A stretch of DNA of 49,702 nt from Candidatus Methylomirabilota bacterium. Lineage in GTDB: Bacteria > Methylomirabilota > Methylomirabilia > Rokubacteriales > CSP1-6. The notes beneath the pieces are model-generated. The model ran no database searches. It saw only the letters and a program-made list of their open reading frames with translations, and was not told the DNA's origin. The stretch lies in NCBI GenBank assembly GCA_036002485.1, contig DASYTI010000177.1:1-49702 (forward strand), read 5' to 3'. A program made the translations under genes and the position numbers. Within the stretch, counting starts at the first letter, position 1. Each line of letters starts with the position of its first letter. Positions 36,671 through 48,057 of this stretch are shown piece after piece.

Positions 36671-37959
36671 CGGCCGCCACCCTCCTGCTCGCGATGGCCG
36701 CGTTCCCGCCCGCCGCGGCGGCGCTCGAGGCGGGCGCGGCCTCGGTGGTCATCGCGCTGCCCGTAGGCACGCCGCTCGCCGGCTACGGAGGATTTCCGCG
36801 GCGCGCCTGGGTGCCCGACCTTCTCGGCTGGCGGCCCTACGCCTTCTGGTTCAGGCCCTCGACGGGCGTCCACGATCCCATTCGGGTCCGCGCGCTCGTG
36901 CTGGCCTCGGGGGCCACCCGCATCCTGTGGCTCGCCGTGGACACGGTCGGCGTCGACCCCGCCCTCGTGGCCGAGCTGCGTCAACGGCTGGCCGCGAGGG
37001 GCGTGGCGCCCATCATGGTGCTGTCGGCCTCCCACACGCATTCCGGCCCGGGCGCCTATAGCGAATCGGCGTTCTTCGGCTTCCTGGCCCTCGACCGCTT
37101 CGTCCCCGAGGTGCGAGACCGGATCCTCGACGGAATGGAAGCCGCCGCGCGAGAGGCCGAGCGGCGCCGCGAGCCGGCGCGCGCGAGCACGGGGCTCGCC
37201 ACCGTGCCGGGCATAGGACGGAGCCGTCTGGGACAGCCGCTCGATCCCGAGCTCGGAGTGCTCAAGATCACCGGCGCGCGCGGCCGTCCCGTCGCCCTCG
37301 TCTGGAGCTATGCCGTGCACGGGACGGCCCTCGGCCGCGGCAATTTCCTTCTCTCCGGCGACCTCATGGCGGAGGCCTCGGCCCGTCTCGAGCGGGAGAC
37401 GGGGACGCCCGCCCTCTTCGTCAATGGCGCGGCGGGGGACGTGAGTCCCCTCCGACGCGGATGGGGAGGCGTCGAGGGGGCGGGCGCCGCGCTCGCGGAC
37501 GGCGCGCTCGCCCTCTGGCGCGGCATGGGCGAGGGAGAAGAGGTGCCGCTGGCCTCTCAAGCGATTCGCGTGAGGCTGCCCAAGCCGGCCCTGTCCCTGC
37601 ACAACTGTCTCGGCGGATGGGCGCCGCGCTTTGCCCGCATCGGGCTCGGATCAGCCCTGCCCCCGTCATCCGAGCTCCTCGCCCTGCGCATCGGCGACGG
37701 GGCGTGGGTGACCGTGCCCGGCGAGCTTCAGACGCGGCTCGGTCTCGAGATCAAGAAGGCCGGGCGGCGACACTTTGCCCAGGTCTTCGTGGCGGGCTAC
37801 AGCAATGACTACCTGGGCTACTTCCTCACCCGTGAGGACTATGCGAAGCCGAGCTATATCGCCTGCGGGAGCTTGTACGGAGAGCGGGGCGGGGAGATCC
37901 TGCGCGATGCCGCCACCGAGCTGCTCGAGCGGCTGGCCGCTCCCGTGTCCCGCAGCTGA
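36658..37959 (+). CDS. Neutral/alkaline ceramidase-like secreted hydrolase
   Basis: 433 residues from GTG 36658, overlapping holA by 13 nt. Signal peptide 1-22 (LTAATLLLAMAAFPPAAAAL). Ceramidase motifs: SASHTHSGPG (zinc His residues, about 121-130), YAVHGTALG (another His), and the nucleophile-Ser motif GAAGDVSP (about 259-266). The family splits ceramides into sphingosine and fatty acid. The Asn that usually follows GDVSP is Leu here, and the protein is shorter than animal enzymes, so the substrate may differ. Confidence 0.82.
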   Translation: MRRLTAATLLLAMAAFPPAAAALEAGAASVVIALPVGTPLAGYGGFPRRAWVPDLLGWRPYAFWFRPSTGVHDPIRVRALVLASGATRILWLAVDTVGVDPALVAELRQRLAARGVAPIMVLSASHTHSGPGAYSESAFFGFLALDRFVPEVRDRILDGMEAAAREAERRREPARASTGLATVPGIGRSRLGQPLDPELGVLKITGARGRPVALVWSYAVHGTALGRGNFLLSGDLMAEASARLERETGTPALFVNGAAGDVSPLRRGWGGVEGAGAALADGALALWRGMGEGEEVPLASQAIRVRLPKPALSLHNCLGGWAPRFARIGLGSALPPSSELLALRIGDGAWVTVPGELQTRLGLEIKKAGRRHFAQVFVAGYSNDYLGYFLTREDYAKPSYIACGSLYGERGGEILRDAATELLERLAAPVSRS

Positions 37960-37967
37960 TGCGCGCG

Positions 37968-38222
37968 CTAGGGGGCGAGGGAGCGGGCGAGCGCCGACTT
38001 CTTGCGGGCGGCCGTGTTGCGGTGGATGATGCCGCGGGTCACCGCGCGGTCGAGGACGCGGATGGCCTCGAGCACGACCTCCTTCGATTGCGGGCTCTTC
38101 TCGGCGGCGGCCGTGCGCGCGGACTTCATGGCGGAGCGGATGGTGCTGCGCGCGCCGCGGTTGCGCAGGCGACGCTTCTCGTTCTGCTTGATCCGCTTCA
38201 TGGCGGATCGCGTGTTGGCCAC
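37968..38222 (-). CDS. rpsT: 30S ribosomal protein S20
   Basis: 84 residues from GTG 38222. ANTRSAMKRIKQNEKRRLRN at the N-terminus, SAMKSARTAA in the middle and AVTRGIIHRNTAARKKSALA near the end are S20 signatures. A good GGGGAGGAC site precedes it. It ends 9 nt from the convergent ceramidase stop. Monocistronic with a clear promoter; S20 is usually expressed this way. Confidence 0.96.
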   Translation of the reverse strand: MANTRSAMKRIKQNEKRRLRNRGARSTIRSAMKSARTAAAEKSPQSKEVVLEAIRVLDRAVTRGIIHRNTAARKKSALARSLAP

Positions 38223-38292
38223 GGATGCTGTCCTCCCCTGATGGGACTTCGATGACGTGGACGTCGGACGCTCGAGCGCCGAGCGACAGTAG

Positions 38293-38321
38293 ACCCTACC
38301 GTCCACCCTCGCGACTGTCAA
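38293..38321 (-). promoter_or_regulatory. Sigma70-like promoter of rpsT
   Basis: Minus strand: perfect -35 TTGACA (38316-38321), 17-nt spacer, -10 TAGGGT (38293-38298). Start near 38286 gives a leader of about 64 nt. The -35 box lies 14 bp from the murJ start on the other strand. Confidence 0.55.
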
Positions 38322-38334
38322 GGACTATGTCCGC

Positions 38335-39918
38335 GTGAGCGACGCTCACCAGGACACGCGGCACGGCGTGGTGCGGGCCGTGGGCTCGATCGGACTGGCC
38401 ACGCTCCTCAGCCGGATCCTCGGTTTCGTCCGCGACATGGTGGTGGCGCGCGCCTTCGGCGCCGGCCCGGTGACGGACGCCTTCTTCGTGGCCTTCCGCA
38501 TTCCGAATCTCCTGCGGCGGCTCCTCGCCGAGGGGGCGCTGTCGACCGCCTTCGTCCCCGTGTTCACCTCGTCGCTCACCCATGACGGTCGGGCGGGGTT
38601 TCGGAGGATGCTCCGCGCCGTGACGGGTGCGACCGGTCTCGCCCTCTGCGTGGTCTCCGCCCTCGGCATGATCGCCGCGCCGTGGATCGTGCGCGTCATG
38701 GCCCCGGGCTGGAGCTCGGATCCGGCGCAGATCGGGCTCGCCTCGGATCTCACGCGGCTCATGTTTCCCTACCTGATCCTGGTGGGGCTGGCCTCCCTGG
38801 GCATGGCCGCCCTGAACGCGCATCACCGATTCTTCACCGCCGCGCTCGGGCCGGCCGTGCTGAACGTGACCATGATCCTGGCCGTGCTCGTCCTGGCCGC
38901 CCGGGTGGCCCCGCCCATCCTGTCGCTGGCCATCGGCGTCCTCGTGGGCGGGGCCGGGCAGTTTCTCGTCCAGCTGCCGGAGCTTCGCCGGCTCGGGGTG
39001 CCCCTCTGGCCCTCCGCCGAGTGGAAACACCCCGCCGTCCGCCTGATCGCGGGGCGCATGTGGCCCGCCGTCTTCGCGCTGGCCGCCGTGCAGGTGACCG
39101 TCCTCGTCAATACGTTGCTGGCTTCGCTCCTGCCGCCGGGCACCGTCTCCTATCTCTACTATGCCGACCGGGTCATGGAGTTCCCGCTGGGCGTCTTCGG
39201 CATTGCCCTGGCCACGGCTGCCCTGCCGAGCATGGCCGCGCAGGCGGCGCGCGGCGAGCACGCCGCGCTTCGCGATACCGTGAGCTTCTCGTTGCGACTC
39301 TCGGCCTTCATCGCCGTGCCCGCCGCCGTCGGCCTCTTGGCCCTCGGACATCCGATCGTGAGGCTTCTCTTCCAGCGCGGAGAATTCACGGCCGCCGATG
39401 CGATCTACACGGCGCAGGCGCTGGCCGGCTACGCGGTGGGGCTGCCCGCCTTCTCGACCACCCGCCTCGCCGCGCAGACCTTCTACGCTCTCGGCGATAC
39501 GCGGACCCCCGTGTGGGCCGGACTCATGTCCGTGGCCGTGAATGTCGTGCTCGCCCTCGCCCTCATGTGGCCGCTCCAGCATGCCGGGCTTGCCCTCGCC
39601 TCCTCGCTCTCCGCCTATGTCAACCTCGCCCTGCTGTACTGGCTCTTGCGTCGTCGTCTCGGCGGACTGGGCAGCCGCGGAACGGCGCGGTCGCTCGCCC
39701 GCACGGCCCTCGCCTCGAGCGCGCTCTTGGCGTGGTGCCTGTGGGCGGGACCCCGACTGGACGCGCGGCCAGGCGCCGCATGGACGGCCGGCGCGCTCAT
39801 CGTCGGCGTCTTGATCTTTGGCGGCGTTTCTGCCGCGCTCAGAGCGCCAGAGCTCCGTGCGCTTCGTCAGATCCTGCGCCGTCGCGGGCAAACCTTGCCC
39901 GCCACCGGCGACCGGTGA
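38335..39918 (+). CDS. murJ: Lipid II flippase MurJ
   Basis: 527 residues from GTG 38335. About 14 transmembrane helices. GLATLLSRILGFVRDMVVARAFGAG at the N-terminus, then DAFFVAFRIPNLLRRLLAEGALSTAFVPVF, are MurJ/MviN hallmarks (MOP superfamily). It flips undecaprenyl-linked peptidoglycan precursor to the periplasm. Divergent from rpsT; xerD follows after 134 bp. Confidence 0.95.
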   Translation: MSDAHQDTRHGVVRAVGSIGLATLLSRILGFVRDMVVARAFGAGPVTDAFFVAFRIPNLLRRLLAEGALSTAFVPVFTSSLTHDGRAGFRRMLRAVTGATGLALCVVSALGMIAAPWIVRVMAPGWSSDPAQIGLASDLTRLMFPYLILVGLASLGMAALNAHHRFFTAALGPAVLNVTMILAVLVLAARVAPPILSLAIGVLVGGAGQFLVQLPELRRLGVPLWPSAEWKHPAVRLIAGRMWPAVFALAAVQVTVLVNTLLASLLPPGTVSYLYYADRVMEFPLGVFGIALATAALPSMAAQAARGEHAALRDTVSFSLRLSAFIAVPAAVGLLALGHPIVRLLFQRGEFTAADAIYTAQALAGYAVGLPAFSTTRLAAQTFYALGDTRTPVWAGLMSVAVNVVLALALMWPLQHAGLALASSLSAYVNLALLYWLLRRRLGGLGSRGTARSLARTALASSALLAWCLWAGPRLDARPGAAWTAGALIVGVLIFGGVSAALRAPELRALRQILRRRGQTLPATGDR

Positions 39919-39976
39919 TAAACTTCGACATGCCTCAGTGGTGGGCTGGGTGCGCCCCGGTCATGGCCCAGGCGGT

Positions 39977-40022
39977 TCGAAGGGGCCGGTACCGGGGCGT
40001 CGCTGTGTCTCAGCCCCTTCGA
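39977..40022. repeat. 10-bp inverted repeat between murJ and xerD
   Basis: TCGAAGGGGC (39977-39986) and GCCCCTTCGA (40013-40022) pair perfectly with a 26-nt loop that contains GGTACC. It sits in the 134-bp murJ-xerD gap, which holds nothing else I recognise. Possible terminator or regulatory hairpin. Confidence 0.5.
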
Positions 40023-40052
40023 GCACGCCAACGCTCCTGCCGAAGGCCCTGA

Positions 40053-40949
40053 ATGGACCCGGTTCACGATTTTCTCGCCGCCCTTCAGACAGAGCGGGGC
40101 GCCTCCCCTCACACGCTGGCCGCCTATCGGCGGGACCTGACGGGATTTGTCGGCTTTCTCGAGCGTGAGGGACGCGCGGTGGCCTCGGCCCGCGTGGGTG
40201 ATCTGACAGAGTACCTGGCCGTGCTCCGGCGGCGAGGGCTGGGGGCACGCAGCACGGCCCGCCACCTTTCCGCCGTGCGCGGGCTCTACCGCTTCCTCCT
40301 CGGCAGCGGCGGGATACGGCGCGACCCCACCGAGCACCTCGAGGCGCCCCGGCCACCGCGGCGGTTGCCGCGCACGCTGTCGGTGGAGGACGCCGCGACC
40401 CTGGTCGAAGCCCCTGATCTCTCCGGTCCCGAGGGTCTGAGGGACCGGGCCATGCTCGAGCTCATGTATGCCGCGGGGCTTCGCGCCTCCGAGTGCTTGA
40501 GCCTCCGCATGGAAGATCTCAATCTCGCCGCGGGGTATGTGACGGCGACGGGGAAGGGCAGCCGCCAGCGGCTCGTGCCGGTGGGAGGGCAAGCCCTCCG
40601 CTGGGTCAATCGATATGTCGCCACGTCGCGCCCCGGCTTCGTCAAGCGCGGTGATCCCGGCCTCCTGTTCCTCAACCGCTACGGGCGGGCCCTCTCGCGC
40701 CAGGGACTCTGGGCCATGATGAAGCGGGCCGCGCGGCGGGCCGGCCTCCGCGCCTCCGTGTCGCCACATACCTTGCGCCATTCCTTCGCGAGCCACCTGC
40801 TCGAGCGGGGAGCCGACCTGCGCTCCGTTCAGGCCATGCTCGGCCATGCCGACATCTCGACCACGCAGATCTATACGCATCTGCCGTCGGCCGCCGTGCG
40901 CGCCATGTACCGCAAGTTCCACCCGCGGGCCGTGGGCAAGGCGAGCTGA
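40053..40949 (+). CDS. xerD: Tyrosine recombinase XerD-like
   Basis: 298 residues, exactly the XerD size. The N-terminal SAM-like DNA-binding part has GASPHTLAAYRRDLTGF. The catalytic part shows RASE (Arg), Lys in ATGKGSRQRLVP, HTLRHSFASHLLERGADLR (His, Arg), LGHADISTTQIYTH (His and Tyr nucleophile). It resolves chromosome dimers at dif together with a XerC partner not seen here. No dif site recognised. It could be XerC; the N-terminal pattern favours XerD. Confidence 0.9.
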   Translation: MDPVHDFLAALQTERGASPHTLAAYRRDLTGFVGFLEREGRAVASARVGDLTEYLAVLRRRGLGARSTARHLSAVRGLYRFLLGSGGIRRDPTEHLEAPRPPRRLPRTLSVEDAATLVEAPDLSGPEGLRDRAMLELMYAAGLRASECLSLRMEDLNLAAGYVTATGKGSRQRLVPVGGQALRWVNRYVATSRPGFVKRGDPGLLFLNRYGRALSRQGLWAMMKRAARRAGLRASVSPHTLRHSFASHLLERGADLRSVQAMLGHADISTTQIYTHLPSAAVRAMYRKFHPRAVGKAS

Positions 40950-40953
40950 GGCG

Positions 40954-42711
40954 ATGGCCAGATCGCGGCATGCCTATCCGCAAGTCGACGCGCGGGCGAG
41001 CGGGCTCATGGATGGTCGCGTGGTGAGCCTTCCCAGTTCATGGACCGTCTCTCGCGCGCTGGAGGCGGTGCGCTCGGCGGGGGCCCAGGTTGCCCTGGCG
41101 AAGCCGTCGGCGGCGGCCTCGAGGAAAGATCTCGAGCGCGCGGCCTCGTGGCAGCTCGGGCGTCTTCGCTGGATGGACCTGGCCTATCCTCGGCTGCCCG
41201 TCATTGCCGCGAAGGCGCCGGAGGTCGCGGTCCGCCGACTGGTGGACGGCGGCGCGCCCATCGTGCTGATCCGAGAAGGCCGTCGCATCGTGGGCACGGT
41301 AGAGGCATCGACCATCTCGAGGCCGACGCCCTCGCTGGCCGCCCGGCTCGACCGCCTTCCCCGCTCCGATGGTCCGGACGATCCGGGGGAGAGCAGGCTC
41401 TGGGTCCTTCGCATGGCGGGAAAGCTCGGCGAGGCCCAGGGTCAGGCCGTCTTCGTCGTGGGCGGCTTCGTCCGCGATCTTCTCCTGGGCGGCGAGTCCT
41501 TCATGCCCGATCTCGATCTCGTGGTCGAAGGAGACGGGGTGGCGTTCGGGCGGCGGCTGGCCGACGAGACGGGCGGACACCTCGTGGTGCACGCCGCCTT
41601 CGGCACCGCCTCGCTCGAGGGTGGCGTCACTCCCGACGGCACGCGACTCGGGCGCATCGACATCGCGAGCGCGAGGCGGGAGCGATACGGCTGGCCTGGG
41701 GTATTGCCCGAGGTCAGCCCCGCCTCCATCGAGGAGGACCTGGGCCGGCGCGACTTCTCGGTCAATGCCATGGCCGTGGCTCTCTCGCCGTCGGCCTGGG
41801 GAAGGCTCCACGATCCTCACGGCGGTGAGCGCGATGTCCGGGAGCGGCGCCTCCGCGTCCTTCGCCCCCTGTCCTTCGTCGAGGACCCGACGCGAATCTT
41901 TCGAGCCGCACGATATGCCACCCGGCTTGGACTCAGACCCGATCAGGCCTTTCGCCGCGCCATGGCCCTGTCCCTTCGGCTCGACGCGTACCCGGCGATG
42001 TCGGGCCAGCGCCTCGTGGCCGAGATCGAGCTCATCATGGAGGAGCCCGACCCGTGGCGGGCCCTCCGCCTGCTCCTCGGCTGGGGCGCCTTCCGCCTCT
42101 GGGACGCAGGCTATCGGCCCACGCGCGCGAGCGGGACGAGACTCGGCGCCGCGGGGGCGCTCATGCGCTGGGCGCGCGGCGCCGGGGTGGCGCTGGACGC
42201 GACCGAGCTGGCGATCCTCACCCTGCTCTTCGAACAGCCGAAGCCGGTGGCGGACCGCTGTCTCAGGCGACTCGCGGTCCGGGACCCCGGGGCGCGCCTG
42301 CTCGATGCGGGACCGGCGCGACAGCTGGCGCGACGCCTCGATCGGGCCAGGCGGTTGCGTCCGAGCCAGGTCGCCGAGGCCTTGAGACCCGCCGCCCCGC
42401 CGGTTGTCCTGGGGGCCTGGCTCTGTGGTGGCCGGCTGGCCCGGCGGCGCATCGAGTGGTTTCTCCAAACGGGCCGTGGCGCGCGGCCCCTCTCCTCGGG
42501 GGACGACGTGATGGCGGCGGGCGTGCCGCGCGGGCCGCTGGTCGCTCAGGCGCTGGCCATGCTGAGAGACCTGAAGCTCGACGGGCGGGTGCGGACCCTG
42601 GATGACGAGCGGGCGACCACCGACAAGTGGCGACTGAGGAGTGGACGTTCGAGCCGAGACGGTGCCGACGAGCCGCAAGCGAGGAGACCGGCGAGGCGAG
42701 GGCTGAGATGA
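40954..42711 (+). CDS. tRNA nucleotidyltransferase / poly(A) polymerase family protein
   Basis: 585 residues from ATG 40954, 4 nt after xerD. Residues about 1-150 have a CBS-like part (AVRRLVDGGAPIVLIREGRR, VGTVEAS). The nucleotidyltransferase head begins AVFVVGGFVRDLLLGGESF, with catalytic aspartates in MPDLDLVVEGDG, then RRDFSVNAMAVAL and EDPTRIFRAARYATRLGL. This matches CCA-adding enzymes of the long DHH-CBS-PAP type, but the DHH part is absent here. The C-terminal about 40 residues are basic and repetitive. Confidence 0.85.
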   Translation: MARSRHAYPQVDARASGLMDGRVVSLPSSWTVSRALEAVRSAGAQVALAKPSAAASRKDLERAASWQLGRLRWMDLAYPRLPVIAAKAPEVAVRRLVDGGAPIVLIREGRRIVGTVEASTISRPTPSLAARLDRLPRSDGPDDPGESRLWVLRMAGKLGEAQGQAVFVVGGFVRDLLLGGESFMPDLDLVVEGDGVAFGRRLADETGGHLVVHAAFGTASLEGGVTPDGTRLGRIDIASARRERYGWPGVLPEVSPASIEEDLGRRDFSVNAMAVALSPSAWGRLHDPHGGERDVRERRLRVLRPLSFVEDPTRIFRAARYATRLGLRPDQAFRRAMALSLRLDAYPAMSGQRLVAEIELIMEEPDPWRALRLLLGWGAFRLWDAGYRPTRASGTRLGAAGALMRWARGAGVALDATELAILTLLFEQPKPVADRCLRRLAVRDPGARLLDAGPARQLARRLDRARRLRPSQVAEALRPAAPPVVLGAWLCGGRLARRRIEWFLQTGRGARPLSSGDDVMAAGVPRGPLVAQALAMLRDLKLDGRVRTLDDERATTDKWRLRSGRSSRDGADEPQARRPARRGLR

Positions 42712-42757
42712 GCGTGGCAATTCGAGGTGAGCGCCGACGGCGCGAGGCGAGGGGTGG
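42712..42757 (+). repeat. Possible degenerate arm of family B repeat
   Basis: GCGTGGCAATTCGAG directly after the CCA-type gene stop resembles GCGTGGCAGTTCGAG in copy B1 (23578-23592), with CGAGG-GAGG matching further on. The central core and opposite arm are missing. Low confidence. The rest of the gap to 42807 holds the pyrG ribosome-binding site. Confidence 0.3.
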
Positions 42758-42780
42758 GTAGAATGCCACTGACGCGATAG

Positions 42781-45292
<2,512 letters not shown>

Positions 45293-45296
<4 letters not shown>

Positions 45297-46264
45297 TCGA
45301 TCGGGTTCGGCTCCTGGCCATGGCCGATCGGGTGCTGCGGCTCGAGGCGGAGAGCGTGGCCTCCCTGCGCGAGCGGCTCGACGAGCGATTCGTGCGGGCC
45401 GTGGAGCTGATGCACGGCTGCCGGGGCCGCGTGATCGTCACGGGCATCGGCAAGAGCGGCATCATCGGGCGCAAGATCGCCGCCACTCTCGCGAGCACGG
45501 GGACGCCCGCGTATTTCCTGCATCCCGCCGAGGGTGTCCACGGCGATATCGGGATGATGGCCAGGGAAGACATGGTCCTGGCCCTCTCCAACTCGGGTGA
45601 GACCGACGAGGTGCTCGCCGTGCTCTCCGCCATCAAGCGCCTGGGTGTCCCTCTCGTCGTGCTCACGGGCAGCGTGAGCTCGACGCTCGCCCGCCAGGCC
45701 GACGTGGCCCTGGACGTGGGGGTGGGCGAGGAGGCGTGCCCGATGAACCTGGCCCCCACCTCGAGCACGACGGCGGCCCTGGCCATGGGCGATGCGCTCG
45801 CCATGGCCCTCCTCGACCTGCGGGGGCTGCGCCCCGAGGACTATGCGGCGCTCCACCCGCGCGGGGCCCTGGGCTGGAAATCGCTCTTCCGCGTGCGCGA
45901 CCTGATGCACACGGGCGATGCCGTGCCCGTGGTCCGGGACAGCGCGACCATGAAAGAGGCCATCGAGGAGATGAATGCCAAGCGGCTCGGCATGACCACG
46001 GTGGTAGATGCAGCGGGTCGTCTCCTCGGCGTGATCACGGACGGCGACCTGCGGCGCCAGCAGCTCGCCCACGGCACCCTCCTCGACCGGCGTGCGGGCG
46101 AGTGCATGACGCCCGATCCGAAGCGGATCGGGCCCGATGAGCTCGCGGCGCGGGCGCTGTCCCTCATGGAGGGTGTGATCACGAGCCTCATCATCACCGA
46201 CGAGAGTGGCCGCCCGGCCGGGGTGATCCACGTCCATGACATTCTGCGCGCGAAGATAGTGTGA
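45293..46264 (+). CDS. kdsD: Arabinose-5-phosphate isomerase (KpsF/GutQ family)
   Basis: 323 residues from GTG 45293 (GTGA overlap; GAAGGGAGG precedes it). Converts ribulose-5-P to arabinose-5-P for KdsA. SIS domain with [20 protein letters not shown] and [20 protein letters not shown], then two CBS domains ([40 protein letters not shown]). Full length. Confidence 0.95.
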
Positions 46265-46770
46265 GGGCGAAGTCCCCGTCCTCCGCCGCGCGAATCCGGC
46301 TGCTCGTCCTCGACGTCGACGGGGTGCTCACGGACGGAACGCTCGTCTTCGGCTCCTCGGGCGAGGAGACCAAGCGCTTCCACGTGCGCGATGGCTACGC
46401 GATCCAGAGGGCCCGGAGCGCCGGACTCGAGATCGCGGTGATCTCGGGCCGCGCGTCGCCCTCCGTCACGCGTCGGATGACGGAGCTCGGCGTGGCCGAG
46501 GTGCACCAGGGGGTGGACGACAAGGCCGAGGTCTTCCGCGGCATCCTGTCGCGGCTGCGCCTCGAGCCCTCGGCCGCCGCGGTCATGGGCGACGACCTCC
46601 CCGACCTCCCGCTCCTGCGGCTCGCGGGCCTGGCCCTCGCGCCCGCCGATGCCGTGGCGGAAGTGAAGCGCACTGTCGGCTGGGTTTCCAGATTCGATGG
46701 GGGGCATGGGGCTGTCAGGGAAGCTATTGAAATGCTGCTCCGAGCGCGGAAGGCCTGGCCGCCTAAATAG
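46261..46770 (+). CDS. kdsC: KDO-8-phosphate phosphatase (HAD family)
   Basis: 169 residues from GTG 46261 (GTGA overlap). Removes phosphate to give free KDO. HAD motif I LDVDGVLTDGTLVFGSSGEE, motif II VISGR, Lys in DDKAEVFRGIL, motif IV MGDDLPDLPLL. It lacks a cap domain, as expected for KdsC. Confidence 0.95.
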   Translation: MRAKSPSSAARIRLLVLDVDGVLTDGTLVFGSSGEETKRFHVRDGYAIQRARSAGLEIAVISGRASPSVTRRMTELGVAEVHQGVDDKAEVFRGILSRLRLEPSAAAVMGDDLPDLPLLRLAGLALAPADAVAEVKRTVGWVSRFDGGHGAVREAIEMLLRARKAWPPK

Positions 46771-46798
46771 ATAGGCTTTTGGCTCTTGCCTTTCGTGT

Positions 46799-46827
46799 TT
46801 GCCACAGTAGGTGCTCTATGCTAGCGT
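46799..46827 (+). promoter_or_regulatory. Weak promoter candidate upstream of lptC
   Basis: TTGCCA (46799-46804), 17-nt spacer, TAGCGT (46822-46827). The gap 46771-46843 is noticeably richer in A/T than the genes around it. It would give a start about 10 nt before ATG 46844. The perfect 12-bp palindrome TTGCATATGCAA (46838-46849) covers that start codon. Speculative. Confidence 0.3.
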
Positions 46828-46843
46828 GGTCCCGAACTTGCAT

Positions 46844-47452
46844 ATGCAAAAGACCGCCGCCGGCATCCTGGTTGGAGTTGTTCTCTTCGTTACAGTCGTG
46901 ATCGGTGTCCTCATCGTCAAGGGACATCGGGCCGCGCGGCCACCGGCTGATATCGTCCCTGCCCAGTCCGATCAGCAGATCAAGGAGATTCACCTCCAGG
47001 AGGACGCCAAGAGCGGCTATCGCTGGAGTCTGGACGCCGAGCAGGCGGATTCCTACGAGAGCACCGGGAAGACGCTCCTCCGCAAAGTCGTGATCGGCAT
47101 CGAGGAGCCAACCCGGAAATGGACGATCACCGGTGACGAGGGCGATCTCATTCAGCAAACGCGCGACGTCGAGCTGCGCGGCCACATCGTGCTCGTCTCG
47201 AGCGATGGACTGAGACTCGAGACGACGCGCCTTCTCTGGAGCAGCTCCGAGAGCCGTGCCTGGACCGAGGAGCCCGTCACCGTGTACCGCGCGGGGGTCG
47301 TCGTCACGGGCAGCGGCCTCGACACGCGACCGTCCGAAGAAGTCACGGTCATCCGCGGTCCCGTGCGGGCGACCTTTGCGGGCGTCAAGGGCGGCGCCCG
47401 GCCAGTCGCCTCGGCGCCCGCCAGTTCGCAGACCGGGCGAGCGAGGCCATGA
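46844..47452 (+). CDS. lptC: LPS export protein LptC
   Basis: 202 residues from ATG 46844 (a GTG 33 nt upstream is possible). One N-terminal transmembrane helix (AAGILVGVVLFVTVVIGVLI), then a periplasmic beta-jellyroll with IKEIHLQEDAKSGYRWSLDA and VELRGHIVLVSSDGLRLET. It bridges the LptB2FG motor to LptA. No ribosome-binding site is clear. lptA overlaps by 4 nt. Confidence 0.85.
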   Translation: MQKTAAGILVGVVLFVTVVIGVLIVKGHRAARPPADIVPAQSDQQIKEIHLQEDAKSGYRWSLDAEQADSYESTGKTLLRKVVIGIEEPTRKWTITGDEGDLIQQTRDVELRGHIVLVSSDGLRLETTRLLWSSSESRAWTEEPVTVYRAGVVVTGSGLDTRPSEEVTVIRGPVRATFAGVKGGARPVASAPASSQTGRARP

Positions 47453-48030
47453 GCCTCGGCCGGACGGCGGCGATGGTCGGCATGCTCGCCCTGGGGGCGC
47501 TTGTCCTCGCGGGATCGACGGGGGCCCAGCCGGCCGCGCCCAAGGCACCTCCGGCGGCCTCGTCCTCCCCCAATGGCAAGAATGCGCCGGTGACCGTGAA
47601 CTCCGACACCCTCGAGAGTCTCCAGAAAGAGGGACTGGCCGTCTTCAAGGGCAATGTGGTGGCGCGTCAGGATAATTCCACCCAGTATGCCGACCGGATG
47701 GAGGTGTACACGGACGCCAAGACCCGGAGCATCGAGCGCGTGGTGTCGACGGGCAATGTCAGGATCATCACGCGCGACTGCCGCATGGGCACGGCCAATC
47801 GGGCCGAGTACTACGACGCCGAGCAGCGGGTGGTGCTGATCGGCAATGCGCGGGTCTGGCGCGAGGACAATATCGTGACGGGCGAGCGGATCACCATCTA
47901 TCTCGCCGAGGACAGGAGCGTGGTCGAGGGCGGCAAGCAGGAGAGAGTCAAGGCCATCTTCTATCCCTCGGCCCAGGATCGGCCCAAGGCGGACATGAAG
48001 GCAGGGCCCGGTGGCCCCGTCTGCCCATGA
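47449..48030 (+). CDS. lptA: LPS transport periplasmic protein LptA
   Basis: 193 residues from ATG 47449. Signal peptide 1-27 (MVGMLALGALVLAGSTGAQ inside). The LptA/OstA repeat strands are SDTLESLQKEGLAVFKGNVV, RIITRDCRMGTANRAEYYDA, QRVVLIGNARVWREDNIVTG and LAEDRSVVEGG, in the order expected for a jellyroll that carries LPS across the periplasm. Coupled to lptC. Confidence 0.93.
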   Translation: MSLGRTAAMVGMLALGALVLAGSTGAQPAAPKAPPAASSSPNGKNAPVTVNSDTLESLQKEGLAVFKGNVVARQDNSTQYADRMEVYTDAKTRSIERVVSTGNVRIITRDCRMGTANRAEYYDAEQRVVLIGNARVWREDNIVTGERITIYLAEDRSVVEGGKQERVKAIFYPSAQDRPKADMKAGPGGPVCP

Positions 48031-48057
48031 GATCAGCCGCCGCACGGAGCCTTTGAC

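Noticed and set aside
46827-46843. Sigma54-like -24/-12 match (TGG...TTGC, correct GG-N10-GC spacing) before lptC, with rpoN nearby
   Set aside because: The start site would fall beyond ATG 46844 and no good later start exists; only part of the consensus matches.
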